Below are positions 43,911 through 55,154 of a stretch of 64,000 nucleotides of DNA, piece after piece. Source of the DNA: Alentia gelatinosa (Eukaryota > Annelida > Polychaeta > Phyllodocida > Polynoidae); NCBI GenBank assembly GCA_950022655.1, contig OX465583.1:15461298-15525297 (forward strand). Direction: 5' to 3'. A program made the position numbers and the translations under genes. The notes below the pieces were generated by a model, which saw only the letters and a program-made list of their open reading frames with translations, ran no database searches and had not been told where the DNA came from. The stretch's first letter is position 1; every line of letters starts with the position of its first letter.

Positions 43911-44224
43911 ATTCCTACCATGTAAAAGCTATGAACCGCCCCCACCCCACACACACACGTGCGCCTTTATAAACTGATACATACTGATACACATGGTATC
44001 TGATACTAGATCATTATTGACTACTGTAACTATGACTATCACACGTATATAGACTATAATAATGTAGTCTATACTGTAATAATGGTTTGAGATACACAAT
44101 CATTGATATCCGTTTGGATTTCTACTACAGTTGGTAAAAGACACCAATTCACTAAGTTTCTTTTGAGAAAATTGAAGAAAATCATATTTCCTATATATTT
44201 CCTATATTGATAAAGCCCTCCAAG

Positions 44225-44405
44225 TGAGCTGGTTGTGTCGGAGTGTGTCGATACCGTGGCAACCTTTCTTTTCTTCCAAACCGTTACGACACACTCTGAC
44301 AAGGCCTAACGACACACTCTGACACACTCCGACAGAGCCCTTTCGACAGGGATTTTCCTTGTCGTGGTGTGTCTTAAGCCTTGTGGGAGTGTGTCGGAAC
44401 CAGTG
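44225..44405. repeat. TGTCGGAGTGTGTCG-rich segment
   Basis: GTTGTGTCGGAGTGTGTCG near 44232 with partners ACGACACACTCTGACAAGG and GTGTGTCGGAACC; probably a decayed CGACAC-type MITE. Confidence 0.45.
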
Positions 44406-44409
44406 GGTA

Positions 44410-45050
44410 CCACCCTTTACTGTGTGAGCTTGCTCGCTGCTTCACAGCAATTAGAATGTTAAGCAGGCACTGGAGGCCTCAGTCTACCTGGAGTAAGGTC
44501 ACCCTGCTAGTCGGTGAATGTGTGAAATTAGGTCTATTCCATGCATTCCTGGAAAAGCGACATTTGTGAAACTGGCCCTCAATGAGAGAGCACACGGAGT
44601 GATAGTATCAGGACTCCTTGCACTGTGAATGGTAAAGGATTTCATCTGATTAAACAATCAATGAGGTGGGCTATGGTGGTGACCATCTGGATTGTGTTAT
44701 TGTGCTATTGGTATAAGCAACAATGAAATGATTGACCAATTTTGAATTGTATTAAATGATATGGAACCATTGGTCCTATGTGACTAACATGTGGATGAGA
44801 GAGGGGAAACAACATTCATTTTAGAACATTGGCCGAGGCTTAATGCAGGAAGTGGTTGGTACTGTTTGAGATTGCTTCATTGCTGAATATTCAATCCATC
44901 ACATGGATTGATTTAGTTTATTAAAGCAAGTTAACAAGAATTCATCAGTTAATTATATGTACCTCTGGTTATAAGATGTGTGAGGTACCGTGTGTCTATG
45001 ACTAAATCACATAGTCACATAGTCACTAAATCTATGACTTAATACAAGAT
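44410..45050. other. Unannotated stretch
   Basis: No gene recognised. Confidence 0.3.
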
Positions 45051-45148
45051 GACAAAGCGCACATCCCCGGCATGCAAAACACTATCGCAAATGCCCTCAG
45101 CCAGTCCCACCTATCCCCTTGGGACTATAAGACAGCAGCCCCGCTCCT

Positions 45149-45456
45149 GGGACCTGTTTCACTAGTTTCGTGACATGTCTGTGACACCATACAGACATTG
45201 GGGTTGTCTAGTTTCGTGACAACACAAGTAGCTGCCTTTAGGTAAAGACAGACCCCAAACATAAGAATTAGACAAATCTACACATCATGGACCTGTTTCA
45301 CTAGTTTAGTGACAAAGGTGTTAGACAGACATAAAAAGCAGCACCAACAGTGCAAGAAAGAACGGACAAAACAAAGTCTAATGTCTAGTTCTTATGAAAC
45401 CGGACACACCATCTAGACGCAAATTGACATGTCAGAAAACTAGTGAAACAGGTCCC
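45149..45456. mobile_element. MITE with GGGACCTGTTTCACTAG ends, copy 2
   Basis: 308 bp, closely similar to 25508-25833, inserted in the YR relic between RNase H and YR-proximal sequences. Confidence 0.85.
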
Positions 45457-45599
45457 GTGCCTCGTGCTCGTCATCTTACTTACGCCTCTTTTGTGCCCGT
45501 GCTCCTCCTCACCTGCTCATATCCTTACCCCAGATGAGGGTATCTGTCCGGGCATCCGTGGCTCATGCCCCAGGCACGGCCATCATCTCTCCAAGTATT

Positions 45600-45895
45600 T
45601 TTTTTTTTTCTTCCTTGTACAGTCTGGAAACATATATACATAACATATTGTAGTACAAAACAGGACATACAGGACAGACGGGACAAAACAGTGTAGCCGC
45701 TCAAAGCCTGGAAGTGACCCACTTGATAATAATTTCTTTATTTATTTAGACCAACCTCGAACACCTTTGCACACATATAGGGGATCTGACTCTTATACCT
45801 GTTTGGACATATTATTATCTATATTATAACCATGTTTCTTATGATGTGCATATTTTGTTTAGATATAGTTCAATCCCAGTCATATAGTTCACAAG
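45600..45895. other. Insert in the YR relic, possibly LINE 3' sequence
   Basis: Begins with a T-run (45599-45610) and contains TAGTACAAAACAGGACATAC, similar in part to AATACAAAACAGGACAATAC in the 36.5-kb LINE 3' region. Could be a minus-strand LINE 3' end; weak. Confidence 0.3.
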
Positions 45896-45897
45896 TA

Positions 45898-46980
45898 TCG
45901 ACGTCCCGGCCATCCTGGGAAGGCCCTCAGACGTGGTCGCCAGTCTCCTGGCCATGCCCCCTCAAGTCAACCGCCAGGCGATGCCCCTCATCGCCTTCGA
46001 TGTGCGGCTGACGCCCTCGGTTCCCAATCCGTACATACGGGAGATGCTCCTCGTCACCCTCCACAAGCTCAAGACGCCCTACCCCATGGGCAGCCGGGCT
46101 ACACGCAGTCCAGGGGCCTGTTTCACTAGTCTTGTGACAACCCTTGTTGGTCTCTGCGACACAACAAGGGCAGGTTGCGTTTCAATAGTCCTATGACAAC
46201 ACAGTTCGCGACGTCACAGAGAAGACATGGGTGAACAGTGGCATGTCTCGTTTCAGAACCAACTGTGATGTCACTGTTACCACCTCTATTGTGTCACTAT
46301 TTGCGAGAGGGTAGACCCTCTCACATTGCGGTGTCGAATAGGTCAATGTGCAATACTGGAACGCAGAATTACATCGCTTTCCCTAAAAAATAATCCATGA
46401 AAATTTAACACAACTTAGGGGTGTATATAACCTATAATCGTCCCAAATATGAAGAAGATAGGCATCTGCAATCTGCTGATATTTGCGTTTTAATTTGAAA
46501 CATCGAGCTAACCATTATATGGCGGTCTTGTCAGTGCCACTCTCCATATCACACTGCAGTGCTCGATCGATCTGGAAGCAGAGTGGTGCAGCATACAGTG
46601 TGACATACTGGGGACGCCACTGCGACACTTTAACTGTCTCTGGCTGAACAGTGACACCAACAAGGTGAGCAACAGTGACATGGCTTCTGCAACAGGAAAA
46701 TAGTGGTTGCGCTATTACTACCACTGTTCCTGCCCTTGTTTATGTCGCCAGTATGTCACTACGTCTGGACTAGTGAAACAGGTCCCAGTTGTCCTACGGG
46801 CGACGCCCCTCGTCGCTGCCAACAGGCCGGTCACGACCTCGGTCGCAGTCCTCCGCGCCGTGCCCGCACGCCGGACCGAGGCACCAGCGCCCTTACCATG
46901 GTGGATCGTCCCCCTGACAGACATGACACTCGCCCTCGAGTATTCACACCACGAGTTTTCACACCACGATACTGAGGATC
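45898..46980 (+). pseudogene. GC-rich coding relic split by a MITE, function unknown
   Basis: From about 45898 the frame reads IDVPAILGRPSDVVASLLAM and continues through PYIREMLLVTLHKLKTPYP to 46112, where the MITE starts. Past 46786 a frame resumes with VVLRATPLVAANRPVTTSVA and ends at TAG near 46989 after EYSHHEFSHHDTED. GC content and codon use resemble the intact YR element and not the surroundings. Probably part of the relic retrotransposon; the domain is not recognised. Confidence 0.45.
46113..46786. mobile_element. MITE with GGGGCCTGTTTCACTAG ends, long copy
   Basis: 674 bp with the same ends as the 25.5- and 45.1-kb copies, a different interior, and a CCTGTTTCACTAGTC inner start. Interrupts the relic frame above. 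Confidence 0.75.
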
Positions 46981-47489
46981 GGGGAACATAGGCTGCGACT
47001 CCTTCTCCTCCTCCTCTTCCTCCTCATCTTTCTCTACCTCCTAATGTTTCTCTCCCACCCTCTCTTTCCCTCTCTACTGACACTTTGGCTTCCCTATTAT
47101 ATTTCACTATATCATGATTGACTCATTCCTCTATCTGTCATTTATCATTACATATATGATTAATTATACATACCAATTACTTTCAATTAATAATCAATAA
47201 GGACAAATAAAATCTTTATTACCTTATAAGATTTAATAAAGTTTTATTTGCCCCACTCCGGCCTCCTGTCTTTTATCCAGGGAAAAGGATTAATGAAGCC
47301 TGTTTTATATTTATCAAGTTTCCGCTACACCTACCTTTGAGTCATTCGTTATAATATAGTTCACATTTATCCATTTAGGATTAATATTGTGTATTGGTAT
47401 TTGTATCTATATGTGTACGGACATATCTGATCACCCACACAGAATTGTGTCTGGGACACTTTGTTTGTTCGGCCCTCATTGTGAAAATT

Positions 47490-47610
47490 TCTAATTCCGC
47501 CGAATTTCCTCGTCGTGATTGAATCTCGCGAGTCACGTGATCTCATCCGTCTTAACGCGAGACTTTAAGTGGACGCCCTGTAGACGGTGCTACCAGCGAC
47601 AACACGGAAA
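47490..47610. promoter_or_regulatory. Possible promoter: TCTCGCGAG next to CACGTGA
   Basis: AATCTCGCGAGTCACGTGAT at about 47520-47540. TCTCGCGAGA is a known core promoter element in animals; here the last base differs. Low support. Confidence 0.25.
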
Positions 47611-47930
47611 AGAAATCCCGAAAATTACTTTAAAAAATAATGCGCAAAAAAGCAGCACCAACCCCGAGTACTTCTCCGCTACCGCAGACATCAATAGTGA
47701 ACCAATATTGAGACACCAAGAGTAAAAAGGAACTGTATCTTATATCTATGTGGAGAGGTAGGGCATCCCTAAAAATACGATAAAAATACAGCACTTAATC
47801 ATGAATAGATGAAAAAAAAATTAGATCAACAAATTCAAACCTGGATTGAGTGGAAACCGGACCTGCATATCTGTACATAATAGAGATACGTGTTTTGGAC
47901 AGAACTAGTTCGATCCTGTTCTAATTTCAG

Positions 47931-48116
47931 ACGGCACGTCTGGCCGTGTTGATGGAGGTGACTGAGGAGCGTGATGGGGCCGTGCTAGGTTCAGGTGCCG
48001 GGCTGTCCCCGACCGCAGATACCGTACCCGGGTCCCAGCCCCCCACCCTGAACCGCCCACCCCGCACCCTGGCCGCTACCAGGGCGCTAATGACTTTATT
48101 ATCGCCCACCCTTTGA
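47931..48116 (+). CDS. Candidate terminal coding exon, unknown protein
   Basis: Follows an acceptor-like tract CTGTTCTAATTTCAG ending at 47930. Sixty-one codons are open to TGA at 48114-48116, starting TARLAVLMEVTEERDGAVLG and ending RALMTLLSPTL. The peptide has balanced composition, with no repeat or transposon features. The GC-rich block begins sharply at the acceptor. There is no match I can name. The minus strand also has a long open frame here (47927-48319), so GC-driven openness is the main alternative. Confidence 0.35.
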   Translation, partial: TARLAVLMEVTEERDGAVLGSGAGLSPTADTVPGSQPPTLNRPPRTLAATRALMTLLSPTL

Positions 48117-48250
48117 TCAAGGTCGCGCCCTGATTGGCTGGATAAGCGACACACCTGCGGCCTCTGGTGGCAATGACCGGAACTAACCATGAGCCTCAAG
48201 GTGAGCCCTGTCCGCGCGTGTTTGGAGGTGTGCGTGTGTGAGTGGTGGGG
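48105..48250 (+). promoter_or_regulatory. Possible promoter and first exon (ATTGG box, ATGAGCCTCAAG|GTGAGC)
   Basis: CTGATTGGCTGG (inverted CCAAT) at about 48131, then ATG at 48189 with three further codons (MSLK) running to a donor-like AAG|GTGAGC at 48201. Arrangement fits a short first coding exon but is easily produced by chance. Confidence 0.2.
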
Positions 48251-48889
48251 AGGGGACGGGGTATGGGCGGCCCACGGGGTCAGAAGCCTGACGTGAAGTC
48301 GCTGGTTTAATTGAAACACTGACTAATTTGTCTGGTTAGGTCATCAATTATCACAGAACATGCATGCCGCCAATCAGTGGACCTGATGATCATTGTGAGG
48401 TGAGCTGCTCCTGTCAGTGGCCGACACAGCGCGAAGAACCCTGATGTATAAATGTTTACGTCCGGCGTATATATATAGCTATGATTTTGCGTAAGTAAGT
48501 TAGTCCTTTTTTCATGTGTATGTATACGCTTCATTCATTGACGTATATTTTTCCTCGGGCGTTGGGGAGGGCGGGTATTCTACTATTATTGTGTATCATG
48601 TATTGCATATTATATTATATACAACGAACATGAACCCAGGTTACAAAGTTAAGTCCGTGATGTATTTTTACGGCGAATTTATCAGAGAACTAAACATGCT
48701 CATAACCCAGCCTCTACTTCCTCCGCCCGCCACCAGGGGGACATGGGCCTCGTTGTGGTCCTCCTGGGTGGCGCATGCGCCTTGGATCAAGGGCCATGTT
48801 TTCTCCGGGGACGACATCAAGTCTTCATCTTTAGTGATGTTTCCCGCGGGAGCGATCACAGCGACCTCCAATGGGCTGTGCGAGTAAAG

Positions 48890-49740
48890 TTATGAGCGAC
48901 GTATACGGGCGGCGGGAGGGGGGGAGGGGGTGTGAGGTGATGTGAGGGGGGGGGGGGGTGTAGGGGTACGATGGATGTCGCCTGGATCAGGGTGTGTGAG
49001 GGTTTTCGGGGTATATGGTTTTAGGGGGTATAAGGATTTTAGGGGTTGTGGGGGGTTTTAGGGGTGTAAGAAGATGTAAGGGGGTATAAGGGGAGTGAGA
49101 GGGTTTATTGGGTGTGAGAACTACATGAGGGGTTTGAGGTGTGAGAGGGTGTGAAAGGGGTGTAAGGGGTGTGTAAGGGGCTGTGAGGAGGTGTGAGCAT
49201 GTGTGAGGGGTGAGGAGTTGTGAGAAGTGTGATGGTTTTAGGGGTGTGAGGGGTGTGTGACGTATAAGGGAGTTTTAGGAGTAGAAGGGGTTAGGGGTCT
49301 GATAGGAGGTGAATATATTAGGGATCGGAGGGGTTGTGTGGGGTCATGAGGGGTACGGAAGGGGTACAAGGGGTATAAGAGGTGTGAGGGGTGTTCGATG
49401 GGGGTGAACTTGTGTGTGAGGAATGAGAGGGGTTAGTGTTCTAAGGTCGTATGATTGGCTGTGAGGGTGTGTGAGGGATGTGAGGGGGTGAAGGGGTATA
49501 GAAAGGGGCGTATGAGTATAATGGGGTGCAGGAGTTCAGGAGATACAGGGGATATATGGTAAGGATGTGTGCATGGATACTGGGAATCCAGACGGTGTTG
49601 GGTTATGAAAGCTTTAAAGGATATAGACTTACAAGGGTGTAAGAGGTTAGGTATGATGTAGGGTTTTTGGAGGTTCAGGAGGAGGGAGTGTGGAGGGTTT
49701 GGTGCCGAGGGGGGCGGGGAGGTGACAGGGGGTTAATATC
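48890..49740. repeat. G-rich GGGGTGTGAGG degenerate repeat
   Basis: Plus strand strongly enriched in GGGG runs separated by TGTGA/TATAA, for example GTGAGGGGTGTGTAAGG. Runs are irregular (about 10-20 bp apart), with G-quadruplex potential over several hundred bases. No telomere hexamer array is present. Confidence 0.75.
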
Positions 49741-50003
49741 CCCCTTATCTCATTGGTACCACCACTATCAGTTATAGAGAGATAGGTACTTTGTCTCTGT
49801 ATCGTTATCTAAAACACCCTCTTATCAAAAGCGTCCTGAGGAGAAGCCGGTGATTGGCAGGGAGGGGTATAGGGCTTGTGATAAGATGCAGCTCCAGAAC
49901 GTGTTTCGGTTTGCCTGTGTTCGTCTATCTCCTTGTCAGTGGGTGTGAGTAGTGTATGGAGACTGAGCTCTGCCCCAGGCGTCATCTGATACAAGCAGTA
50001 TTA
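49741..50003. other. Unannotated stretch
   Basis: Nothing recognised. Confidence 0.3.
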
Positions 50004-50417
50004 GAGGGTGCGTCCACCAACCACGACAAGGCTGCGACAACGGCTTTCCGACAAGGTCCACGACAGCTCTACAATTGGAAGCCTTGTCGTAGCCTTGTCG
50101 TGGTTGGTGGACCACAGTTCCCGACAAGAGGCTACGACAAGGCCACGACAGGCTGCGACATGAAGCTTGTCGGGGGCCTGTCGGGGGCCTTCCGACAAGG
50201 TTACGACAAAATCGAACATGTTCGATTTTAGAGCCGTGTCGTGGCGTGTCGTGGCGTGTCGCAGAGGTCTACGATAGAATATTTAGGTGGAGCGTGCACT
50301 TCCCGACAGGCTGCGACAAGGGCTCACGACAGCTCCCCTCCTCACGACAGGGCTGCGACAAGGCACAGATTGGAAATTTCTTGTCGCAGCCCTGTCGTGG
50401 TTGGTGGACGCACCCTC
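50004..50417. mobile_element. CGACA-rich MITE, copy B
   Basis: Ends GAGGGTGCGTCCACCAACCA and complement, TTA at 50001-50003. Near-identical to 377-788 over most of its length; has an extra CCTGTCGGGGG unit near 50175. The 22-bp palindrome is at 50208-50229. The right flank is TAA at 50418-50420, which is also the duplication of the adjoining MITE. Confidence 0.85.
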
Positions 50418-50420
50418 TAA

Positions 50421-50690
50421 GGCCCGGCGTCCACCTACTACGGTAGAATCGTAGACCTCCCGATATGGCACCGATACAAAATGTCAAAATCGGTGCCATA
50501 TCGGGAAGGTGCAAAATATGTCTGGACATGCCAATCCACCACGAATTGTATGGGTTTTTTATCGGTGTCTAATCGCAGAAACGTGGTCAACTGCCCCGAT
50601 ATAAGGTAACCTTCCGACGCGATTTTTATTTTTTATGGAGGTGCATCTAGACCATATCGGAGCCATATCGTAGTAGGTGGACGCCAGGCC
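50421..50690. mobile_element. PIF/Harbinger-like MITE, copy 3
   Basis: GGCCCGGCGTCCACCTACT at the left, complementary right end, TAA at 50418-50420 and 50691-50693. Abuts copy B of the CGACA-rich MITE with no spacer beyond the duplication. Confidence 0.88.
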
Positions 50691-50699
50691 TAAAGAACA

Positions 50700-50985
50700 A
50701 ATAGCCGTTGATGAAACAACATCACCAACCAACAACATTCACACCCATCAGCGCAAACACCCAACAACAACAACAACATTGACACTCACCATCCGACACC
50801 CATCCACACTCACCAACAATAACACCTACACCCACCAACCCACTCCTACCTACACCTACCAGCACCTACAAATTTCAACACCTACATCTATACCCACTAA
50901 CACCAAAACTCACACCTGCCAACATCAACACTTACCAACACCAACACATACGTCAATCAATACACAGTCCCATGAATAACACTCA
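50700..50985. repeat. CCAACA/CACCAAC-rich simple sequence
   Basis: Purine-poor on G: CACCCACCAACAACA-like motifs throughout, no exact period. The 100-codon threonine-rich frame 50677-50979 is an artefact. Confidence 0.7.
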
Positions 50986-50999
50986 TGAACGCCAACATG

Positions 51000-51445
51000 C
51001 CCACACTCCAGGCAGAGTGAGGTGTGGATACACGACAGAGTAAGATGCAGGTGTAGTAAAGAGTGGGGTGTGGGTGTAGACTGAATGGGATCTGGGCGCA
51101 TGAAATAGTGTGGGTATAGGACCAGGTAGGGTGTGTTTGAGGGACAGAATGGGGTATTGGTGTAGGGCAGAGTAGTTTGTGCTGTAGAACAGAGTGCAGA
51201 ATGGATGTAGTATGTGTAGTATAGTGGGGTGAGGTGTAGTATAGAGTGGCATGTGGTATAGAAAGGGTGGGGTATGGGTTTAGAATATAGTGGGGTGAGG
51301 GTGTAGGACACAATGTGGTGTGGTGTAGGACAGTTGGGTATGGTGTAGGACAGAGTCGGGTGTTGGTATAGGACAGAATATGGTGTGGTGTAAAGCTGAG
51401 TGGGGTATAAGTAGGACAGAGTGGAGTTCGGGTGTAGGGCATACT
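51000..51445. repeat. GTGTAGGACAGAGTGGGGTG degenerate tandem repeat
   Basis: Units of roughly 30 bp with GTGTAGTATAGAGTGGGGTG-type sequence. Creates minus-strand Thr/Pro/Tyr-rich frames (50925-51442) of no biological meaning. The style resembles 54540-55150. Confidence 0.75.
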
Positions 51446-51449
51446 GGGG

Positions 51450-51820
51450 TATGATTAATTAATTGTTAAATATATTTTTTCTTTAAAATACTGGAGTTGA
51501 AAATCTAGTTCAGGTTGGTCAGCTTTTAACGACAAGATAGCTGGCAATGTAAACGCCTGTATCATCCCACCCCTGGTACAGGTTGTGCCATTGAGTTAAC
51601 ATTGAAATAAAATATGCCACGCTCACCTACGTAGAGTGTCAATTCTCTGCCATTGCAGTGGCGGAGAATCTTTGTATGGTGCGACCAATGAACGTCGCGG
51701 AAAAGAAAATAGTTCCAGCGCCATCGTTTGAACCGCAGCTGCAGCAACAATAGTTGCGACACTATTGTTTGAACAATTCAATACATGATTATATTATTGC
51801 TTAAAATCGACTGTAAGGTC
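51450..51820. other. Unannotated stretch
   Basis: No gene recognised; GCCATTGCAGTGGCG near 51649 is a short inverted repeat. Confidence 0.3.
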
Positions 51821-51824
51821 TGTG

Positions 51825-51985
51825 TTGGGGGTGAGATAAAAACAGAACCGCTTTCGAAACATATTTTGGATGCTAGTTTGGATGCTCCGTATCATCACTC
51901 GGCTACGCCTTGTGACGATTTCTACGCATCCAAACTTGTGGCGTAGTGGTTCAAAATATGTTTCTAAAGACAGTTCTGCTTAAGA
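51825..51985. mobile_element. Palindromic element with GCTACGC tip
   Basis: Left arm CAGAACCGCTTTCGAAACAT then ATTTTGGATG; right arm CAAAATATGTTTCTAAAGAC then AGTTCTG. The tip reads CTCGGCTACGCCTTG with GCTACGC at 51902-51908 (GCGTAGC on the other strand). GGGTGAGATAAAA at the left flank (about 51829) matches the ends of the 63-kb elements. Confidence 0.7.
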
Positions 51986-51989
51986 CTTT

Positions 51990-54080
51990 AATGTTTAAGG
52001 TGGGGCTAGACACTCCACTCCACCTCCACATCAGACCTATTTATAGATAGAGCTGTCTGTGTAGGCACAGCTGAAACTTCAGACTAGCAAACGTCTGCTC
52101 TGGTGCGGAGCAACACAAATAATAGTAGCTGATTTTTTAGTCTAGAGGAGAACCCATATATATATGAGGTTTTTTTTTAAATCTTTTAAAAAAAATTATG
52201 ATTTGAATGAGGAATTCCCCTTGCAATTGACAGCAACAATTTTAAATCGGCGCTATAAAAATCTTGGTTCTACTGAATTACCACCAGAGAACTAGTGACG
52301 GTCTTCTAAGTTTCTTCAATTCAGATTTTATATGATCCGCCGGTATATCTACTGATTAATGTTTATTTACCATGTAAATGGAATATCCCTGTACGCAAAC
52401 CAGCCCGCTACGGCTGATTGGGGGCAGTATAAACAAAGAAAAGAAAAAAAACGAAGGTGATGACCCTGAATTCTATTATCCACCCGATGAAAGGCTGACA
52501 GTCAAAATGTATAGTAAACTATAGAGAAGATCCCCAAACTATTATCAGAAATAGATAAATCTTGGGTTTATCATCCAGCATTGCAAAGACTATAATTTGC
52601 CTTTGTATCTCTGTCTCAGTTTCTCCAGGCCCCCTGTTCGTAGCTATACATATCACTTATCACCAAATTCTGCTTCTATATATGCTGGTTACTGCAGTTG
52701 GCTTCTCCTTGTCCCTCTCTCTCTGTCAATCGGTGCATCTCTGTCTATTTGTGTCTCACCTCTATTCTTTTATCTCGTTTATTCAGGTTTACAATTTACA
52801 TTGTGTGCCAGGCTCGGCGAATCGCCGTTCATCTGTTTGGTCCCTCTATATATATAATTTAGTAACAATACTACTTTATATAGAAAGATATGCATGTGAA
52901 CATAGGTTCTGGGTTTATCCAAATCGACATGGACATGAGATGAGTAGATGATAGACAGGTATCCGCATAGTTACTATAATCAAATTACTTAGTTAAGGTG
53001 ATTAGGTGATTTCTTTCTTTCTATTGGAATGGGTACATGTACCTGTTCCTTAGTTAGAAAAAAAAATCCTGGTCGCAAAACGGTATAGTAGGGAGCCACG
53101 CCACAAACTTACTTAGTTAAAGTGGTACCAATTAGGTAACAGTATAGTTGATTATAGCGAATTAGCTACATATGCGATTTAGCAAGAGTTGCAATCACAA
53201 GCTCATTGCTTAAGGAGAAAATATATCGTTCCTTAACACATAACGTACCAACCTATAGGTTCAAAGTTAAAATTGCCCAAATGTCAGCACAGTAGTACAA
53301 AGCAGTAAGAATTTGCATAAAAGCACAGGCCTTAGTTGCACACACAGACTAAGGTTAATCGAAAAGACAGTTGGGATAATTTCGCTTAATTGAGATTTTA
53401 AACGAGTTAGTAGGCTTTATATGAGTGTAAGCGGGTTTGAGATTCCTCCGTGCTAGTATTGCCTTAATCACTGATATTATTCAACATTTAGCGTGGAAAC
53501 CATCCTAGCATCAATATCTCTCACATAGATGTGATCAATTATAGTACAGGTCTCTTGGGCAGTACGTGTTGTGGTATCTATTAGCTGCTTAAGGTTATTA
53601 ATGTCTCCTGTCTTTCTGTTTTTATATTATATCTATGCCATGACTTACTCTCTATTTGTGTCTGTCTGTTAGTCTGTGTATGTGTCTGCATCTGCCTCTC
53701 TCTACTTCTCTGTATCTATATCGATCTTTCTGTCTGTCTATGAGTTGACCTAGTTTGATGCCTCTATCTAAGTTACTGCTGAAAGCTGCTCAGAACTGCC
53801 TGACCTTCACCTAGTCTATTCATCTTAGCATCTACAGCTATGTCTCTCTTCCTCTATGACAATTACTCTGTCTGTCTGTGTATGAGACACCTCTCTCCGA
53901 GTTACAGTTGAGAGCTGCTCCGGATTTCTTAACCTTCTCCCTACCTGTTTTTGTATGTTTAGTAGTTGACCTAATTTGATGCCCTTGTCTGAGGTACAGT
54001 TAGGAGCTGTTCCTGGCTGTCGGCCATCATACCGACACCTCTATCCTTGCCTTGTTAACTAAATCAATACCGAAAGTGGT
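51990..54080. other. Unannotated stretch
   Basis: No gene recognised. From 53630 to 54010 TCTGTCTGT/TCTCTCT-rich sequence repeats GAGTTGACCTARTTTGATGCC (near 53743 and 53966; quoted here as GTTGACCTA and TTTGATGCC), a duplicated ~220-bp segment. Confidence 0.35.
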
Positions 54081-54084
54081 GGTC

Positions 54085-54375
54085 GGCGTACGGCGTACGG
54101 CGTACGGCGGACGGTAGGAGGCGGGCGGTAGGGGGCAGGCGGCAGGAGGCAGGCGGCAAGAGGCGGATGGCAGAAGGCGGGTGGCAGAAGGCGGATGGCA
54201 GGAGGCGGGTGGCAGGAGGCGGGTGGCAGGAGGCGGTTGGCAGGACCGGGCAGTAGAAAGCGGGTAGCAGGAGGCGGGCAGCCGAAAGCGGGCGGCGGGA
54301 GCCGTACAGTGTAGGGCGTAGGGCGAGTGGCGTAAAGCGGGCGGCGGGCAGCCGAAGGCGGGCGGCGGGCTTAAG
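54085..54375. repeat. 14-bp GGCAGGAGGCGGGT minisatellite
   Basis: Near-perfect copies from 54130 to 54245, degenerate to 54375 with GGCGGGCAGCCGAA variants; preceded by a short CGTACGG array at 54087-54108. Confidence 0.88.
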
Positions 54376-54539
54376 GAGAGGGTGGCTTTCAGCTATAGAA
54401 TCGATGTCCGTTCTAATAAATCCCCTTCTCTCCTTCCAGAAAGAGCCGCTGGCACAATACGAGTTGGTCTGGTGCCAACAGTGATATGAGTGTTACAAGG
54501 ATGGGAAGGGCTCGCTGCCTGCGTGTCGTCTTGTAAGAG

Positions 54540-55150
54540 AACAGATAGGACAGGGAATGGTTTAGGGTAAGACAATTGAGAGGATAGGATGGGATGAAGG
54601 GTAAGACAATGGATAGGATAGGGCAGTGTGTAGGATAAGACAACAGAGACGATGGGGTGGGGTGTAGGGTAGGACACCACAAACGATGGGAGGGTCGCAA
54701 GATAAGACAAGATCGAGGAAAGGGCATGGTGTAGGATACGAAAAAAGAGAGGATGGGGTGGGGTGACAGTAGATAACACAGGTCAAGGTATAAGATAGGA
54801 CAACAAAGAGGACAGGGTGGCGTGTAGGGTGAGACAACAGAGAAGGGCGGGGGTGTAGGGTAAGACAACATAGAGGATTGGGAAGGGTGTATGGTAAACG
54901 AAATCGAGGACAGGGCAGGGTGTAGGGTAAGATAATAGACATGAAGGGGAGCAGTCTAGGCCAAGACAAGGAGGGAGTGTAGGGAGGACAAATGAGAGGA
55001 TTGGGAAGGGTGTATGATAAGGCAACAGAGGATGGGGGTGAAGTGGAGGGTAAGAAAATAGATAGGACAGGGAGGGTAGTCGGGTATGACAATAAAAAGG
55101 ACGGTGCAAGGTGTAGGGTAAGACAACAAAGGGGACGGGCTGGAGCGTAG
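54540..55150. repeat. GGGTGTAGGGTAAGACAACA repeat with variable spacing
   Basis: The core GTGTAGGGTAAGACAACA (and variants) recurs about a dozen times at intervals of roughly 30-50 bp, with GAGGATGGGG spacers. The 208-codon minus-strand frame 54562-55188 is an artefact of this array. Confidence 0.8.
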
Positions 55151-55154
55151 GGTT

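Larger units (their letters stand above)
45052..47300 (+). mobile_element. Decayed second YR (Ngaro-like) retrotransposon
   Basis: At 45067 on, the plus strand reads HIPGMQNTIANALSQSHLS, matching HIPGVLNSVADALSRSHLT of the intact element's RNase H end. After the MITE at 45149-45456 it continues with a segment reading LTPDEGICPGIRGSCPRHG (45527-45583), matching LSPAEGICAASRGACPRHG. At 47236-47290 TTTTATTTGCCCCACT and TCTTTTATCCAGGG match the A-repeat start (TTTTATTTGCCC, read on the coding strand). So both coding and terminal remnants of the same clade are present in the right order. The GC-rich open stretch between (45898-46990) is not recognised. Confidence 0.65.

Noticed and set aside
48890..49560. 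Interstitial telomere repeats
   Set aside because: G-runs are irregular and no TTAGGG-type hexamer array is present.
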